The position numbers and the translations under genes are program-made. 64,000 nucleotides of DNA, taken from Cohnella candidum. Its GTDB lineage: Bacteria; Bacillota; Bacilli; Paenibacillales; Paenibacillaceae. How positions within the stretch are numbered: position 1 is the first letter of the stretch; each line of letters opens with the position of its first letter. Location of the stretch: NCBI RefSeq assembly GCF_003713065.1, contig NZ_CP033433.1, positions 1,027,001 through 1,091,000 on the forward strand, written 5' to 3'. Shown piece by piece: positions 49,055-57,570 of the stretch. A model generated the notes under the pieces. That model had not been told where the DNA came from. It did no database searches and saw nothing but the letters and a program-made list of their open reading frames with translations.

Positions 49055-49822
49055 ATGACGTTGTTGGAAAAAATCCGGTCCTTGAACAGGCTTTTGCAGA
49101 AGGCGGCCGGAAAACCGCTGAACTTCGGCGAAATGGCCGAAGTGCTGCGGGAAACGATCCTAGGGGACATTATGGTCGTCAGCCGCAGGGGCAAAGTGCT
49201 CGGAAGCGCGCTGTCGCCCGATTTTCCCGAGATGTGGCTTCGCCGGGAGGATCCGGGAGAGCTTCGGTTTCCCCAGGAATGCAACGAGGCGTTCCTGACG
49301 TTCGGAGAGACGGCGGTGGATGTGCCGAAGGCCGAAACGCTCGGTCAGTTGGAGGAAGCGTTCCGCGATCGGATCATGACCATCGTACCAATTATTGGCG
49401 GCGGAGACCGACTTGGGACTCTGGTACTATCGCGTCAATCCGAATTGTTAGCGGAAGACGACCTGATCTTGGCCGAATGCGGATCCACGCAAATCGGCAT
49501 GGAGATTTTGCGCGACCGCGCGGAGGAGCGGGAAGTGGAGGCGAGGAACAAGGCGATCGTTTCCGTCGCCGTGCATTCCCTCTCGTTCAGCGAATTCGAG
49601 GCGGTCGAACAGATTTTTGAGGAATTGGAAGGCAAGGAAGGATTGCTCGTCGCTTCCAAAATTGCGGACAGGGCGGGGATTACGCGGTCCGTCATCGTGA
49701 ACGCGCTCCGCAAACTCGAAAGCGCCGGCGTCATCGAAACGCGTTCGCTCGGCATGAAGGGGACGTACATCCGGATCTTGAATTCCCAACTGCTGGACGA
49801 AATCGAGCGGAAGAAAAATTAA
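49055..49822 (+). CDS. codY: GTP-sensing transcriptional pleiotropic repressor CodY
   Basis: A 255-residue global regulator that responds to GTP and branched-chain amino acids. The N-terminal GAF domain (about 1-155) binds isoleucine/valine; the winged helix (about 200-245) has the family motif ASKIADRAGITRSVIVNALR. Length is close to the B. subtilis 259. AGGAGGAAC precedes ATG. In B. subtilis CodY represses flagellar genes; here flgB follows 249 bases later. Confidence 0.97.
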   Translation: MTLLEKIRSLNRLLQKAAGKPLNFGEMAEVLRETILGDIMVVSRRGKVLGSALSPDFPEMWLRREDPGELRFPQECNEAFLTFGETAVDVPKAETLGQLEEAFRDRIMTIVPIIGGGDRLGTLVLSRQSELLAEDDLILAECGSTQIGMEILRDRAEEREVEARNKAIVSVAVHSLSFSEFEAVEQIFEELEGKEGLLVASKIADRAGITRSVIVNALRKLESAGVIETRSLGMKGTYIRILNSQLLDEIERKKN

Positions 49823-49847
49823 GACCCTAACACTTTTCTAACAAACG

Positions 49848-49882
49848 AAAGCCCTGATCTTATCCAAGATTAGGGCTTTTTT
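49848..49882. terminator. intrinsic terminator of codY, partly two-way
   Basis: AAAGCCCTGATCTT (49848-49861) and AAGATTAGGGCTTT (49866-49879), one G-U pair, with T residues to 49882. On the minus strand the stem is followed by CGTTTGTT, a weaker T-rich tail. Confidence 0.88.
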
Positions 49883-50070
49883 CTTATTGTTTTAGGGGCA
49901 TGTCTCAGAGATGATAGTTTTTGTAATTATATCGGCAACATTCCTCATTTTTTTAATAAAAAATGAAACTCCTGTCGAAATCAGCAGGAATTTGACCGAT
50001 CGGCGTTGAAATATAGGGAGATATCCATGAACTTTTTCTCATTTTCAGTACGGAAGGATGGCCATCCCGA
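49883..50070. other. codY-flgB intergenic region
   Basis: About 190 bases of A/T-rich sequence. On the plus strand a flgB promoter is only weak (TTGACC near 49992, TATAGG near 50012, 14-base gap). On the minus strand there is a perfect sigma-D consensus at 49955-49929. A short inverted repeat CCTG...CAGG lies near 49971-49989. Confidence 0.6.
49929..49955 (-). promoter_or_regulatory. perfect sigma-D (flagellar sigma) promoter consensus facing codY
   Basis: On the minus strand TAAA (49955-49952), exactly 15 bases, then GCCGATAT (49936-49929), the full sigma-D/FliA consensus TAAA-N15-GCCGATAT. It points away from flgB and toward codY. A start near 49921 would give a roughly 80-base RNA up to the codY terminator stem, or run on antisense to codY. 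The RNA has no coding frame longer than a few codons. Confidence 0.65.
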
Positions 50071-50484
50071 ATGGATCTCTTGAGCGGTGCTTCGTTTCAG
50101 CGTCTGGAAGGCGCGATCCATGCCGCATCCATGCGACAGCAAGTTTTAGCCAACAACATCGCCAACGTGGATACCCCGAATTTTAAAAGATCCGACGTCG
50201 TTTTCGAAGAGATGCTCTCCAAAGCCATGGGGGCCGGCGGACAGTCGACTTTGTCTCTCAAAACGACGGACGCCCGTCACCTCTCGAACGGAGGGACTTC
50301 TTCCAATCCGGCGCCGACGGTCGTCACCGATAAGAACAGCGTATACAACAATAACCGCAACAACGTGGACATCGACAAAGAGATGTCGCTCGTCGCGGAG
50401 AATCAATTAAGATATAACCTATTTATCCAGCAAGTGAATCACGACGTGAAAATGATGCGGACAGGCATCGACGGGAGGGCGTAA
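50071..50484 (+). CDS. flgB: flagellar basal-body rod protein FlgB
   Basis: A 137-residue proximal rod subunit. The N-terminal rod motif ANNIANVDTPNFK (about 28-40) is intact. GGAAGGATGG precedes the ATG. First gene of the fla/che operon. Confidence 0.95.
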   Translation: MDLLSGASFQRLEGAIHAASMRQQVLANNIANVDTPNFKRSDVVFEEMLSKAMGAGGQSTLSLKTTDARHLSNGGTSSNPAPTVVTDKNSVYNNNRNNVDIDKEMSLVAENQLRYNLFIQQVNHDVKMMRTGIDGRA

Positions 50485-50487
50485 CGG

Positions 50488-50931
50488 ATGAGGCTTTCGG
50501 GATTCGATATCAGCGCTTCGGCTTTGACCACCCAACGGCTTCGCATGGACGTCATTTCGGCCAACATCGCGAACGCCGAGACGACCCGGGCCGAATACGT
50601 CAACGGGAAATTCGTCCCTTACCGCCGCAAGGAAGTCGTCGTCGCTCCAGTCCAAACCAAATTCGGCAGCCTGCTCGACGAGAAATTGAATGCCGCGGGG
50701 GCGCAGGGCGTGCAAGTCACGGCGATCAAAGAAGATTCCACGCCGTTCAAGCAAGTCTACAACCCGACCCATCCGGACGCCGACGCGAACGGCATGGTCA
50801 GCATGCCGAACGTGGACGTTCTGAAGGAAATGGTCGACATGATCTCGGCCACGCGTTCGTACGAAGCGAACGTTACGGCTCTGAACGCGAGCAAGGCTAT
50901 GTTCACCAAGTCACTCGAAATCGGACGTTAA
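50488..50931 (+). CDS. flgC: flagellar basal-body rod protein FlgC
   Basis: A 147-residue rod subunit with the SANIANAETTRA motif (about 25-36) and a C-terminal SYEANVTALNASKAM helix. Four bases after flgB. Confidence 0.96.
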   Translation: MRLSGFDISASALTTQRLRMDVISANIANAETTRAEYVNGKFVPYRRKEVVVAPVQTKFGSLLDEKLNAAGAQGVQVTAIKEDSTPFKQVYNPTHPDADANGMVSMPNVDVLKEMVDMISATRSYEANVTALNASKAMFTKSLEIGR

Positions 50932-50985
50932 TCCGCCGAAGCAGACTGACCGCATTGTAAAAGATACCGAAATGGTGGGATTCCC

Positions 50986-51297
50986 ATGATTCAAAATATG
51001 CTTTTAACTCCGATTACGCCGATTACTTCGGCAGCCTTGCAGCAGACGACGGCCGCCAAGGCAACGCCCGCCGAAGCGACCGACAGCTTCGCGTCTTTCC
51101 TCAAAACCGCGCTCGACGGGGTGGCCGCCCAGGAGCAGAACGTACATAAGGTCACCGACCAATTCATCGTCGGGCAAGCCGACATCAACGACGTCATGAT
51201 CGCTTCCTCCAAAGCCGAACTGAGTCTGTCCCTAACCTCGCAAGTTCGCAACAAAGTCATCGAGGCTTACCAGGAAATCATGCGGACGCAGATGTAA
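50986..51297 (+). CDS. fliE: flagellar hook-basal body protein FliE
   Basis: A 103-residue protein that links the MS-ring to the rod. The C-terminal QVRNKVIEAYQEIMRTQM is the family signature. 54 bases after flgC. Confidence 0.94.
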   Translation: MIQNMLLTPITPITSAALQQTTAAKATPAEATDSFASFLKTALDGVAAQEQNVHKVTDQFIVGQADINDVMIASSKAELSLSLTSQVRNKVIEAYQEIMRTQM

Positions 51298-51383
51298 TCG
51301 GGGCGTTTTCCTAGCAACAACCCGCAGCCGGCGATCCCGAACCGTCGGGATCCGGCTGCGTTATCCGCAGGTGAGGTGACAAC

Positions 51384-52958
51384 GTGAACGAGAGATGGGC
51401 ACAGGTTCGCGAGAGGCTGATGAGCTTCTGGAACCAGTACAGCAAGACGCAGAAATGGGTGCTCGCCTCGACGGCCGTTTTTTTGCTGCTTGCCGTCATT
51501 CTATTGACTTCATGGCTGACCCGCACGCAATACGAGGTCGCCTTTCAAAATTTGGACAGCACGGATGCCGCCGCCATCATGCAGTATTTGGACGGTCAAG
51601 GGATTTCGTATAAGCTGAGCGCCGACGGATCGAGCATTTCGGTGCCGAGCGCGTCTGCCGCTCGAGCGAGGGTGGACGTAGGGTCCCAGGGGCTGTTGGT
51701 GAACGGTTCGATCGGGTTCAAGGAATTGAGTGAGTCGAGCTCGTCCATCGGGACGACCCAGGAAGAATTCCAGGTCAAGCTGCGCAATGCGCTGAACGGG
51801 GAAGTGCAGCAATTGCTGCAAAGCAAGCAGGGCGTTCAGCGGGCTAAGGTCCTGATCAATCTGCCTCAGGAGACGGTTTTCGCGAGCGACGAAGACAAAG
51901 AGAAGGCAAGCGCTTCCGTCGTCCTGACGTTCAAACCCGGCTTCCGACCGAAGCAGGAGGAAGTCGACAGTTACTTCAATCTCGTGAAAACGGCCGTACC
52001 GAACCTCAGCATGGACGGCATCACGATCGCGAGTACGACGGCGGGCGAACTGGAGCCTTCGGACAAGGTCGGCGGTTCCTCTTCTTCCTCCGGCGCCGTG
52101 CAATCCCAGTTCGAATTGACGCACCAATTCGAGAACGAAGTGAAAAAGAACATCCAGCAGTTCCTGATTCCGATGGTCGGCATGGATAATATGGTCATCA
52201 GCGTCGTGTCGACGTTGAACTTCGACAAGAAGTCGACCGAAGCCAATACGGTCGTGCCGCTTCCGAACAACGACAACAACGGGATCGTCATCAGCAAGGA
52301 ATCGACGACCGAATCCTCCACCGGCACAGACGGTTCGGCGGGCGGAGTCGCGGGAACGGGACAAACCGACGTCACCAACTTCCCGGGCGGTTCGTCCTCC
52401 TCTACCAGTACATCGGAATCCACGCACGATATTGTGAATTACGAACCGAGCCGCGTGAAGGATCTCATCGAGTCGGCTCCTTACAAAGTAAAGGACGTTT
52501 CGATCAACGTCGGGATCGATTCCACGCAGATGACGCCGGAAAAGACCGCGGCGATCCAGCAGATGCTGGTCGGCAGCGTACGTACGCTGCTCGCGGAATC
52601 GGGCCAGACTTTGAACGACCAAGATTTGGCCAAACGTGTGTCCGTCATCTCGCAGACGTTTAACGCGAATGCGGCGCAATCGTCCGGTTTAACGGTTTCG
52701 GCTTACTGGCTGGCGGGTCTCGGCGTGCTGGCAGCCGCGCTGCTCGGCGGAGGCGGTTACTACGTTTACCGCCGCCGGAAAGCGGCACGGGAAGCAGCCG
52801 AGCTGGCCGCCGCGGAAGTGCCGCGCGTGGAGCTGCCGACGATCGATATCGACAACGTTTCGAACGAGAGCCAGGTTCGCAAGCAGCTTGAAAATCTGGC
52901 TAAGAGAAAACCGGAGGAGTTCGTCAACTTGCTCCGGACTTGGCTGGTGGATGAATAG
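51384..52958 (+). CDS. fliF: flagellar MS-ring protein FliF
   Basis: A 524-residue MS-ring protein with membrane segments near residues 25-45 and 435-457. Between are two ring-building domains and a Ser/Gly/Thr-rich loop (about 295-345). The C-terminal end (EVPRV...KPEEFVNLLRTWL) binds FliG. GTG start with CAGGTGAGGTG upstream. Confidence 0.95.
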   Translation: MNERWAQVRERLMSFWNQYSKTQKWVLASTAVFLLLAVILLTSWLTRTQYEVAFQNLDSTDAAAIMQYLDGQGISYKLSADGSSISVPSASAARARVDVGSQGLLVNGSIGFKELSESSSSIGTTQEEFQVKLRNALNGEVQQLLQSKQGVQRAKVLINLPQETVFASDEDKEKASASVVLTFKPGFRPKQEEVDSYFNLVKTAVPNLSMDGITIASTTAGELEPSDKVGGSSSSSGAVQSQFELTHQFENEVKKNIQQFLIPMVGMDNMVISVVSTLNFDKKSTEANTVVPLPNNDNNGIVISKESTTESSTGTDGSAGGVAGTGQTDVTNFPGGSSSSTSTSESTHDIVNYEPSRVKDLIESAPYKVKDVSINVGIDSTQMTPEKTAAIQQMLVGSVRTLLAESGQTLNDQDLAKRVSVISQTFNANAAQSSGLTVSAYWLAGLGVLAAALLGGGGYYVYRRRKAAREAAELAAAEVPRVELPTIDIDNVSNESQVRKQLENLAKRKPEEFVNLLRTWLVDE

Positions 52959-52972
52959 GGGTGGCAGCACAA

Positions 52973-53986
52973 ATGGCGAAATCAGGAATCCAACTTTCCG
53001 GCCGGCAGAAAGCGGCCATCCTGCTCATCACGCTGGGACCGGAAGTTTCCGCCAACGTCTTCAAGCAACTGCGGGACGAGGAGATCGAGCAGCTCACGCT
53101 TGAGATCGCCAACGTTCGCAAGGTGGACAGCGTAGAAAAGGAAAACATCCTGTCCGAGTTCCATCAAATTTGCATCGCGCAGGAATATATCTCCCAGGGC
53201 GGGATTACATACGCCAAAGAAATTTTGGAAAAGGCGCTCGGTTCGGGCAGGGCTTCGGATATCCTGAACCGGCTGACCGCGACGCTGCAGGTAAGGCCGT
53301 TCGACTTCGCCCGCAAAGCGGAACCGCAGCAAATCCTGAACTTCATCCAGAACGAGAACTCCCAGACGATCGCGCTCGTGCTTTCCTACTTGCAGCCGGA
53401 GCAATCGTCGGCGGTGCTCTCCTCGCTTCCGCAAGACAAGCAGGCGGACGTCGCCCGCCGGATCGCGCTGATGGACAGCACTTCGCCGGAAGTCATCGCG
53501 CAGGTTGAACGGGTGCTCGAACAGAAGCTGTCGGCGACGGTCACGCAGGATTACACGAACGCGGGCGGCATCGAAGCGATCGTGCAGATCCTGAACGGGG
53601 TCGACCGCGGAACGGAGAGGACGATTCTCGATTCCCTCGAAATCCAGGATCCCGAGCTGGCGGAAGAGATCAAGAAGCGGATGTTCGTCTTCGAGGACAT
53701 CGTCAACCTCGACAACCGTTCGATCCAGCGGATCATTCGCGACATCGAGAACGCCGACCTGCAGCTGGCGCTCAAGGTGGCCAGCGACGAAGTGCGGGAG
53801 GCGATCTTCCGCAACATGTCCAAACGCATGGCCGATACGTTCAAGGAAGAAATGGAATACATGGGTCCCGTTCGCTTGCGGGACGTCGAAGAAGCGCAAA
53901 CCCGCATCGTAGGCACGATCCGCAGATTGGAAGAGTCGGGAGAGATCATCATCGCTCGCGGCGGAGGAGACGATATCATTGTCTAA
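52973..53986 (+). CDS. fliG: flagellar motor switch protein FliG
   Basis: A 337-residue C-ring protein that interacts with stators. The N-terminal GRQKAAILLITLG and the C-terminal charged helix (about 260-320) are clear. Start ATG at 52973 with AGGGGTGG eight bases upstream; a GTG at 52961 is rejected. Overlaps the fliH start. Confidence 0.95.
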   Translation: MAKSGIQLSGRQKAAILLITLGPEVSANVFKQLRDEEIEQLTLEIANVRKVDSVEKENILSEFHQICIAQEYISQGGITYAKEILEKALGSGRASDILNRLTATLQVRPFDFARKAEPQQILNFIQNENSQTIALVLSYLQPEQSSAVLSSLPQDKQADVARRIALMDSTSPEVIAQVERVLEQKLSATVTQDYTNAGGIEAIVQILNGVDRGTERTILDSLEIQDPELAEEIKKRMFVFEDIVNLDNRSIQRIIRDIENADLQLALKVASDEVREAIFRNMSKRMADTFKEEMEYMGPVRLRDVEEAQTRIVGTIRRLEESGEIIIARGGGDDIIV

Positions 53987-54821
53987 TCTGATCAAATCCG
54001 GACGGGTCGTGTCTGTGGACGACCTCAAGCAGCTGGAACTGATCCGCCATTTCATCCCCAAAACCCAAAATACTTCAGGTTCCGACGCGGAATTCGAAGG
54101 AAATGGGGGGCCCGATGTCGAAACTCAATCTTTGAAAGAACGCATTCTGGAAGACGCCGAAAAAACGGCCCAAGAGATGCTGAACCGGGCCCGCGAGGAA
54201 GCCGCCGAAATCCGGGCGGCTGCCGAGCGGGAAGTCGAATCCTGGTGGGAGTCCCGCCGGGATGAGGACGACTCCGTGACGGAACAAGCGCGCCAAGACG
54301 GTTACCGGGAAGGTTATGCCGCCGGAGCCGAACAGGCGGCGCGCGACCTGATGAACGAATGGGATGCCCGGTTGAACGAAGCCCGTCAAGTGGTCGAGCA
54401 AGCTTACGTGACGAAAGAACGAGTGATCGCGGAAGCCGAAACGTTCGTCGTCGATCTGAGTTGCGCGATCGCCGGAAAACTCGTCTCGGCCCACCTGGCC
54501 GAAGCGCCGGAGAAGGTCATCCGGTTGTTCGGCCAAGCGCTCGCGCGGCGGAAAGAGCAGGGAGTCATCACGTTATGCGTGGCTCCGTCCCAGTTCGATT
54601 TCGTCCAGGCGGCGAAGGACGAACTGACGTTATCTCTCGATTCGCAGGCTGAACTTCAGATCGTACCGGACTTGACCGTGGAGGAAGGCGGCTGCATCGT
54701 CCGTTCTTCCTTCGGAAGCATCGACGCGAGAGTGGACACGCAGCTCGCCGCGATCCGCGCGGAATTGCTGAGAGTAGCGGCGCACGCCGCGGAAGAGGGG
54801 ATCTCCGATGGCGCTTCTTGA
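53979..54821 (+). CDS. fliH: flagellar export stator protein FliH
   Basis: A 280-residue regulator of the FliI ATPase. It has a long charged coiled coil (about 50-150) and the V-ATPase-E-like C-terminal domain (about 150-270) with VEEGGCIVRSSFGSIDA. TTG start, overlapping fliG by eight bases and fliI by 14. Confidence 0.92.
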   Translation: MSNLIKSGRVVSVDDLKQLELIRHFIPKTQNTSGSDAEFEGNGGPDVETQSLKERILEDAEKTAQEMLNRAREEAAEIRAAAEREVESWWESRRDEDDSVTEQARQDGYREGYAAGAEQAARDLMNEWDARLNEARQVVEQAYVTKERVIAEAETFVVDLSCAIAGKLVSAHLAEAPEKVIRLFGQALARRKEQGVITLCVAPSQFDFVQAAKDELTLSLDSQAELQIVPDLTVEEGGCIVRSSFGSIDARVDTQLAAIRAELLRVAAHAAEEGISDGAS

Positions 54822-56127
54822 CGTGTCCCGCTACGAAGAAGCGCTCGCGAACCTGGATCCGGTCCGCGTGAACGGCAAGGTGACGCAAGTCATCGGGCTC
54901 ACCGTCGAATCCGAAGGGCCTGACGCGAGCGTCGGCGAAGTTTGCGCCATCCACCCGATGAAAGGCGGAACGCCGATTTTGGCCGAGGTCGTCGGGTTCC
55001 GCGACAATCGCCTGCTGCTCATGCCCTTGGGAGAGCTGCACGCCATCGGCCCCGGCTGCGACGTCGTCGCGACGGGACGGCCGCTCACGGTCCAGGTCGG
55101 ATCGGAGCTGCTGGGCAAAGTGCTGGACGGACTCGGCCAGCCGCTCGACGGCTCCAAGCTGCCCGCCCGTATGCCGCATTACTCGACGCACCGGAAGCCC
55201 GGGAACCCGCTGGATCGCCCGCGCGTCACCGAGCCGCTGGGCACCGGGGTTCGCGCCATCGACGGTCTCCTGACCGTGGGGCAGGGGCAGCGGGTCGGCA
55301 TTTTCGCCGGCTCCGGCGTCGGCAAGAGCACGCTCCTCGGCATGGTTGCCCGCAACACCGCGGCGGACGTGAACGTCATCGCGCTGATCGGGGAACGCGG
55401 CCGGGAAGTGCTCGAATTCGTCGAGAAAGATCTCGGACCTGAAGGCTTGGCGCGATCGGTCGTGATCGTCGCCACTTCGGACCAGCCCGCGCTGATCCGC
55501 ATCAAGGGCGCTCTGATCGCCACGACGATCGCGGAATATTTCCGGGACAGAGGCCTGAACGTGATGTTGATGATGGACTCCGTCACGCGTTACGCGATGG
55601 CTCTCCGGGAAGTCGGGCTGGCGATCGGAGAGCCGCCGGCGACCCGGGGTTACACGCCTTCGGTGTTCGCCGCGCTGCCCAAGCTTCTCGAACGGGCGGG
55701 CACGGGGCCGACCGGCTCCATCACCGCGTTTTATACGGTACTGGTGGACGGGGACGACATGAACGAACCGATCGCCGACGCGGTGCGCGGCATCCTGGAC
55801 GGCCATATCGTGCTCCACCGGAATCTTGCGAATAAGGGCCATTTCCCCGCCATCGACATTCTGGCCAGCATCAGCCGCGTCATGAACAACATCGTCGGGG
55901 AAGAACAGCGGAACGCATCCGAACAGTTGAAGAGATTGCTCTCCATCTATAGAGATTCGGAAGACTTGATCAATATCGGGGCGTACCAGAGAGGCTCCAA
56001 CCCGGAAATCGATAAATCCATCCAGTTCATCGATTTGATCAATGCCTACACGCGCCAGAGAACCGACGAGAAATTGTCTCTCGACGAGGCGACGGAACGG
56101 CTGATTATCGATTTTTACAGGAGATGA
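54808..56127 (+). CDS. fliI: flagellar protein export ATPase FliI
   Basis: A 439-residue F1-beta-like ATPase that powers type III export. Walker A is GSGVGKST (168-175), and the RxxN-type and LMMDSVTRYAMA stretches are conserved. Length normal. Between fliH and fliJ. Confidence 0.97.
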   Translation: MALLDVSRYEEALANLDPVRVNGKVTQVIGLTVESEGPDASVGEVCAIHPMKGGTPILAEVVGFRDNRLLLMPLGELHAIGPGCDVVATGRPLTVQVGSELLGKVLDGLGQPLDGSKLPARMPHYSTHRKPGNPLDRPRVTEPLGTGVRAIDGLLTVGQGQRVGIFAGSGVGKSTLLGMVARNTAADVNVIALIGERGREVLEFVEKDLGPEGLARSVVIVATSDQPALIRIKGALIATTIAEYFRDRGLNVMLMMDSVTRYAMALREVGLAIGEPPATRGYTPSVFAALPKLLERAGTGPTGSITAFYTVLVDGDDMNEPIADAVRGILDGHIVLHRNLANKGHFPAIDILASISRVMNNIVGEEQRNASEQLKRLLSIYRDSEDLINIGAYQRGSNPEIDKSIQFIDLINAYTRQRTDEKLSLDEATERLIIDFYRR

Positions 56128-56139
56128 GGATAGACGGCC

Positions 56140-56583
56140 ATGCGGTTTCATTATCCTTTGCAGAAAATCGTGGACCTGAAGGGCAGCGAAAAGTCGATGG
56201 CGGAATGGGAATATGCCGCGTCTATCGGCCGGTTGAGAGAGGAAGAGGAGCGGCTCCGCGAGCTGCTTGCCGAACGGGCCGAGCTGGAAGAGCTTCTGTC
56301 GAACGCCGCCGTCTCCGGCGTCATGCTGGCGGAACTGGCTTCCCTGCAGCATTATCTCGACGTGCTGGAAGGCAGGATCCGCGGCCGGATGAGAGGCGTG
56401 GAAGCCGCTGAAGCCGGAGTCAGGCTGCAAAGAAGCAAGCTGGCCGAGAGATCGGTGGAAGAGAAGGTTTGGCTGAACGCACGCGACAAAGCCTATCAGC
56501 TCTATCGGAACGACTGGTTGACAAAACAGCAGAACGAGCTTGACGAGATGGCGATCGTCCGCGCCGCGTCCGCTCGGGGCTGA
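56140..56583 (+). CDS. fliJ: flagellar export chaperone FliJ
   Basis: A 147-residue all-helical coiled coil that sits in the FliI ring. The start MRFHYPLQKIVDLKGSEK matches the family. 12 bases after fliI. Confidence 0.88.
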   Translation: MRFHYPLQKIVDLKGSEKSMAEWEYAASIGRLREEEERLRELLAERAELEELLSNAAVSGVMLAELASLQHYLDVLEGRIRGRMRGVEAAEAGVRLQRSKLAERSVEEKVWLNARDKAYQLYRNDWLTKQQNELDEMAIVRAASARG

Positions 56584-56614
56584 CGAACGAAACGTTAGGA
56601 AAGGAGGAGGAATC

Positions 56615-57523
56615 GTGGCCGACGCCAATACGGAAAAAAGCAACTACAGCGGCTTCGAGCGTTTTCTCTTTTTTCTGACGCCGATTCTCTTCACGGCAGT
56701 GCTGCTGGGCATGCTGCTGCTCCTGTTCAATACGGAGTGGAGAAACAAGGCGCTGGAGATCGGAAACAAAGTCCCCGTGCTGAAAGCGGTGCTTCCGGAT
56801 CCTGCATCCTCGGCGCCGCCGACCGGCACGGACGCGGACATCACCGTCAACAACGCGAAACAGAAAGTGGATGAGCTGCAAGCGCTGCTGGCCGACCGGG
56901 AAGCCTCCTTGAAGAAAGCGACGCAGGAGACGACCGACCAGAAGAAAGAGATCGAGAGCCTGAAAGCCCAAGTCGAGCAGCTGACCCAAGACAAACAGCA
57001 GCAGACGTTGTCGGACGACGAATACGCGGCGCGAATCAAATCGCTCGCCGGCGTGTACGCCAAGATGACGCCGAGCAAAGCCGCGCCGATCCTGGAAAGC
57101 ATGACGGTCGAAGAAACGTCGTTGATTCTCGGCGCGATGGCGGATACCGAACGGACCCGCGTGCTGGAGAAAATGACGCCGCAGAAAGCCGCCGACGTTT
57201 CGATCCGGTTGAAGGACTCCGTCACCGCGAAAGATCAGCAGATCGCGGCGCTGCAGTCACGGGTCAAGGAACTCGAAACGGCGACGGGGGCAGGCGCTTC
57301 CACGCTGGACGTTTCCGAGCTGAAGAAGACGTTCTCCTCGATGAAAGCGGCCGACGCCGCGACGCTGCTGCTGACCATGTCGAGCACGAGCCAGTCCAAA
57401 GCGCTGCTCATTCTCGGCTCCATGGACGACAGCGCCCGTTCGCAGGTGCTGGCGGCGATGGCGAACCAGGACAGCAAGAAAACGGCTTCTCTCGTCAGCA
57501 AGCTGATGCCTGCGAACCCCTAA
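56615..57523 (+). CDS. MotE/YlxF-family protein with tandem MgtE_N-type domains
   Basis: A 302-residue protein with one membrane segment (about 18-38), a coiled coil (about 70-130), then two copies of the MgtE_N-like helical repeat (about 145-200 and 235-295; MTPSKAAPILESM and MKAADAATLLLTM starts). MotE-type proteins help stator proteins fold or place. GTG start after AAAGGAGGAGG; the earlier ATG in the frame lies inside fliJ and is rejected. Confidence 0.85.
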   Translation: MADANTEKSNYSGFERFLFFLTPILFTAVLLGMLLLLFNTEWRNKALEIGNKVPVLKAVLPDPASSAPPTGTDADITVNNAKQKVDELQALLADREASLKKATQETTDQKKEIESLKAQVEQLTQDKQQQTLSDDEYAARIKSLAGVYAKMTPSKAAPILESMTVEETSLILGAMADTERTRVLEKMTPQKAADVSIRLKDSVTAKDQQIAALQSRVKELETATGAGASTLDVSELKKTFSSMKAADAATLLLTMSSTSQSKALLILGSMDDSARSQVLAAMANQDSKKTASLVSKLMPANP

Positions 57524-57570
57524 GGTTCACCAGGCGGCACAGGCACTCAATGAAAGGAGGTGAAAACAAA

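Noticed and set aside
49985-50020. Standard sigma-A or sigma-D promoter for flgB on the plus strand
   Set aside because: TTGACC and TATAGG are only 14 bases apart, and no plus-strand TAAA-N15-GCCGATAT was found, so no confident flgB promoter is called.
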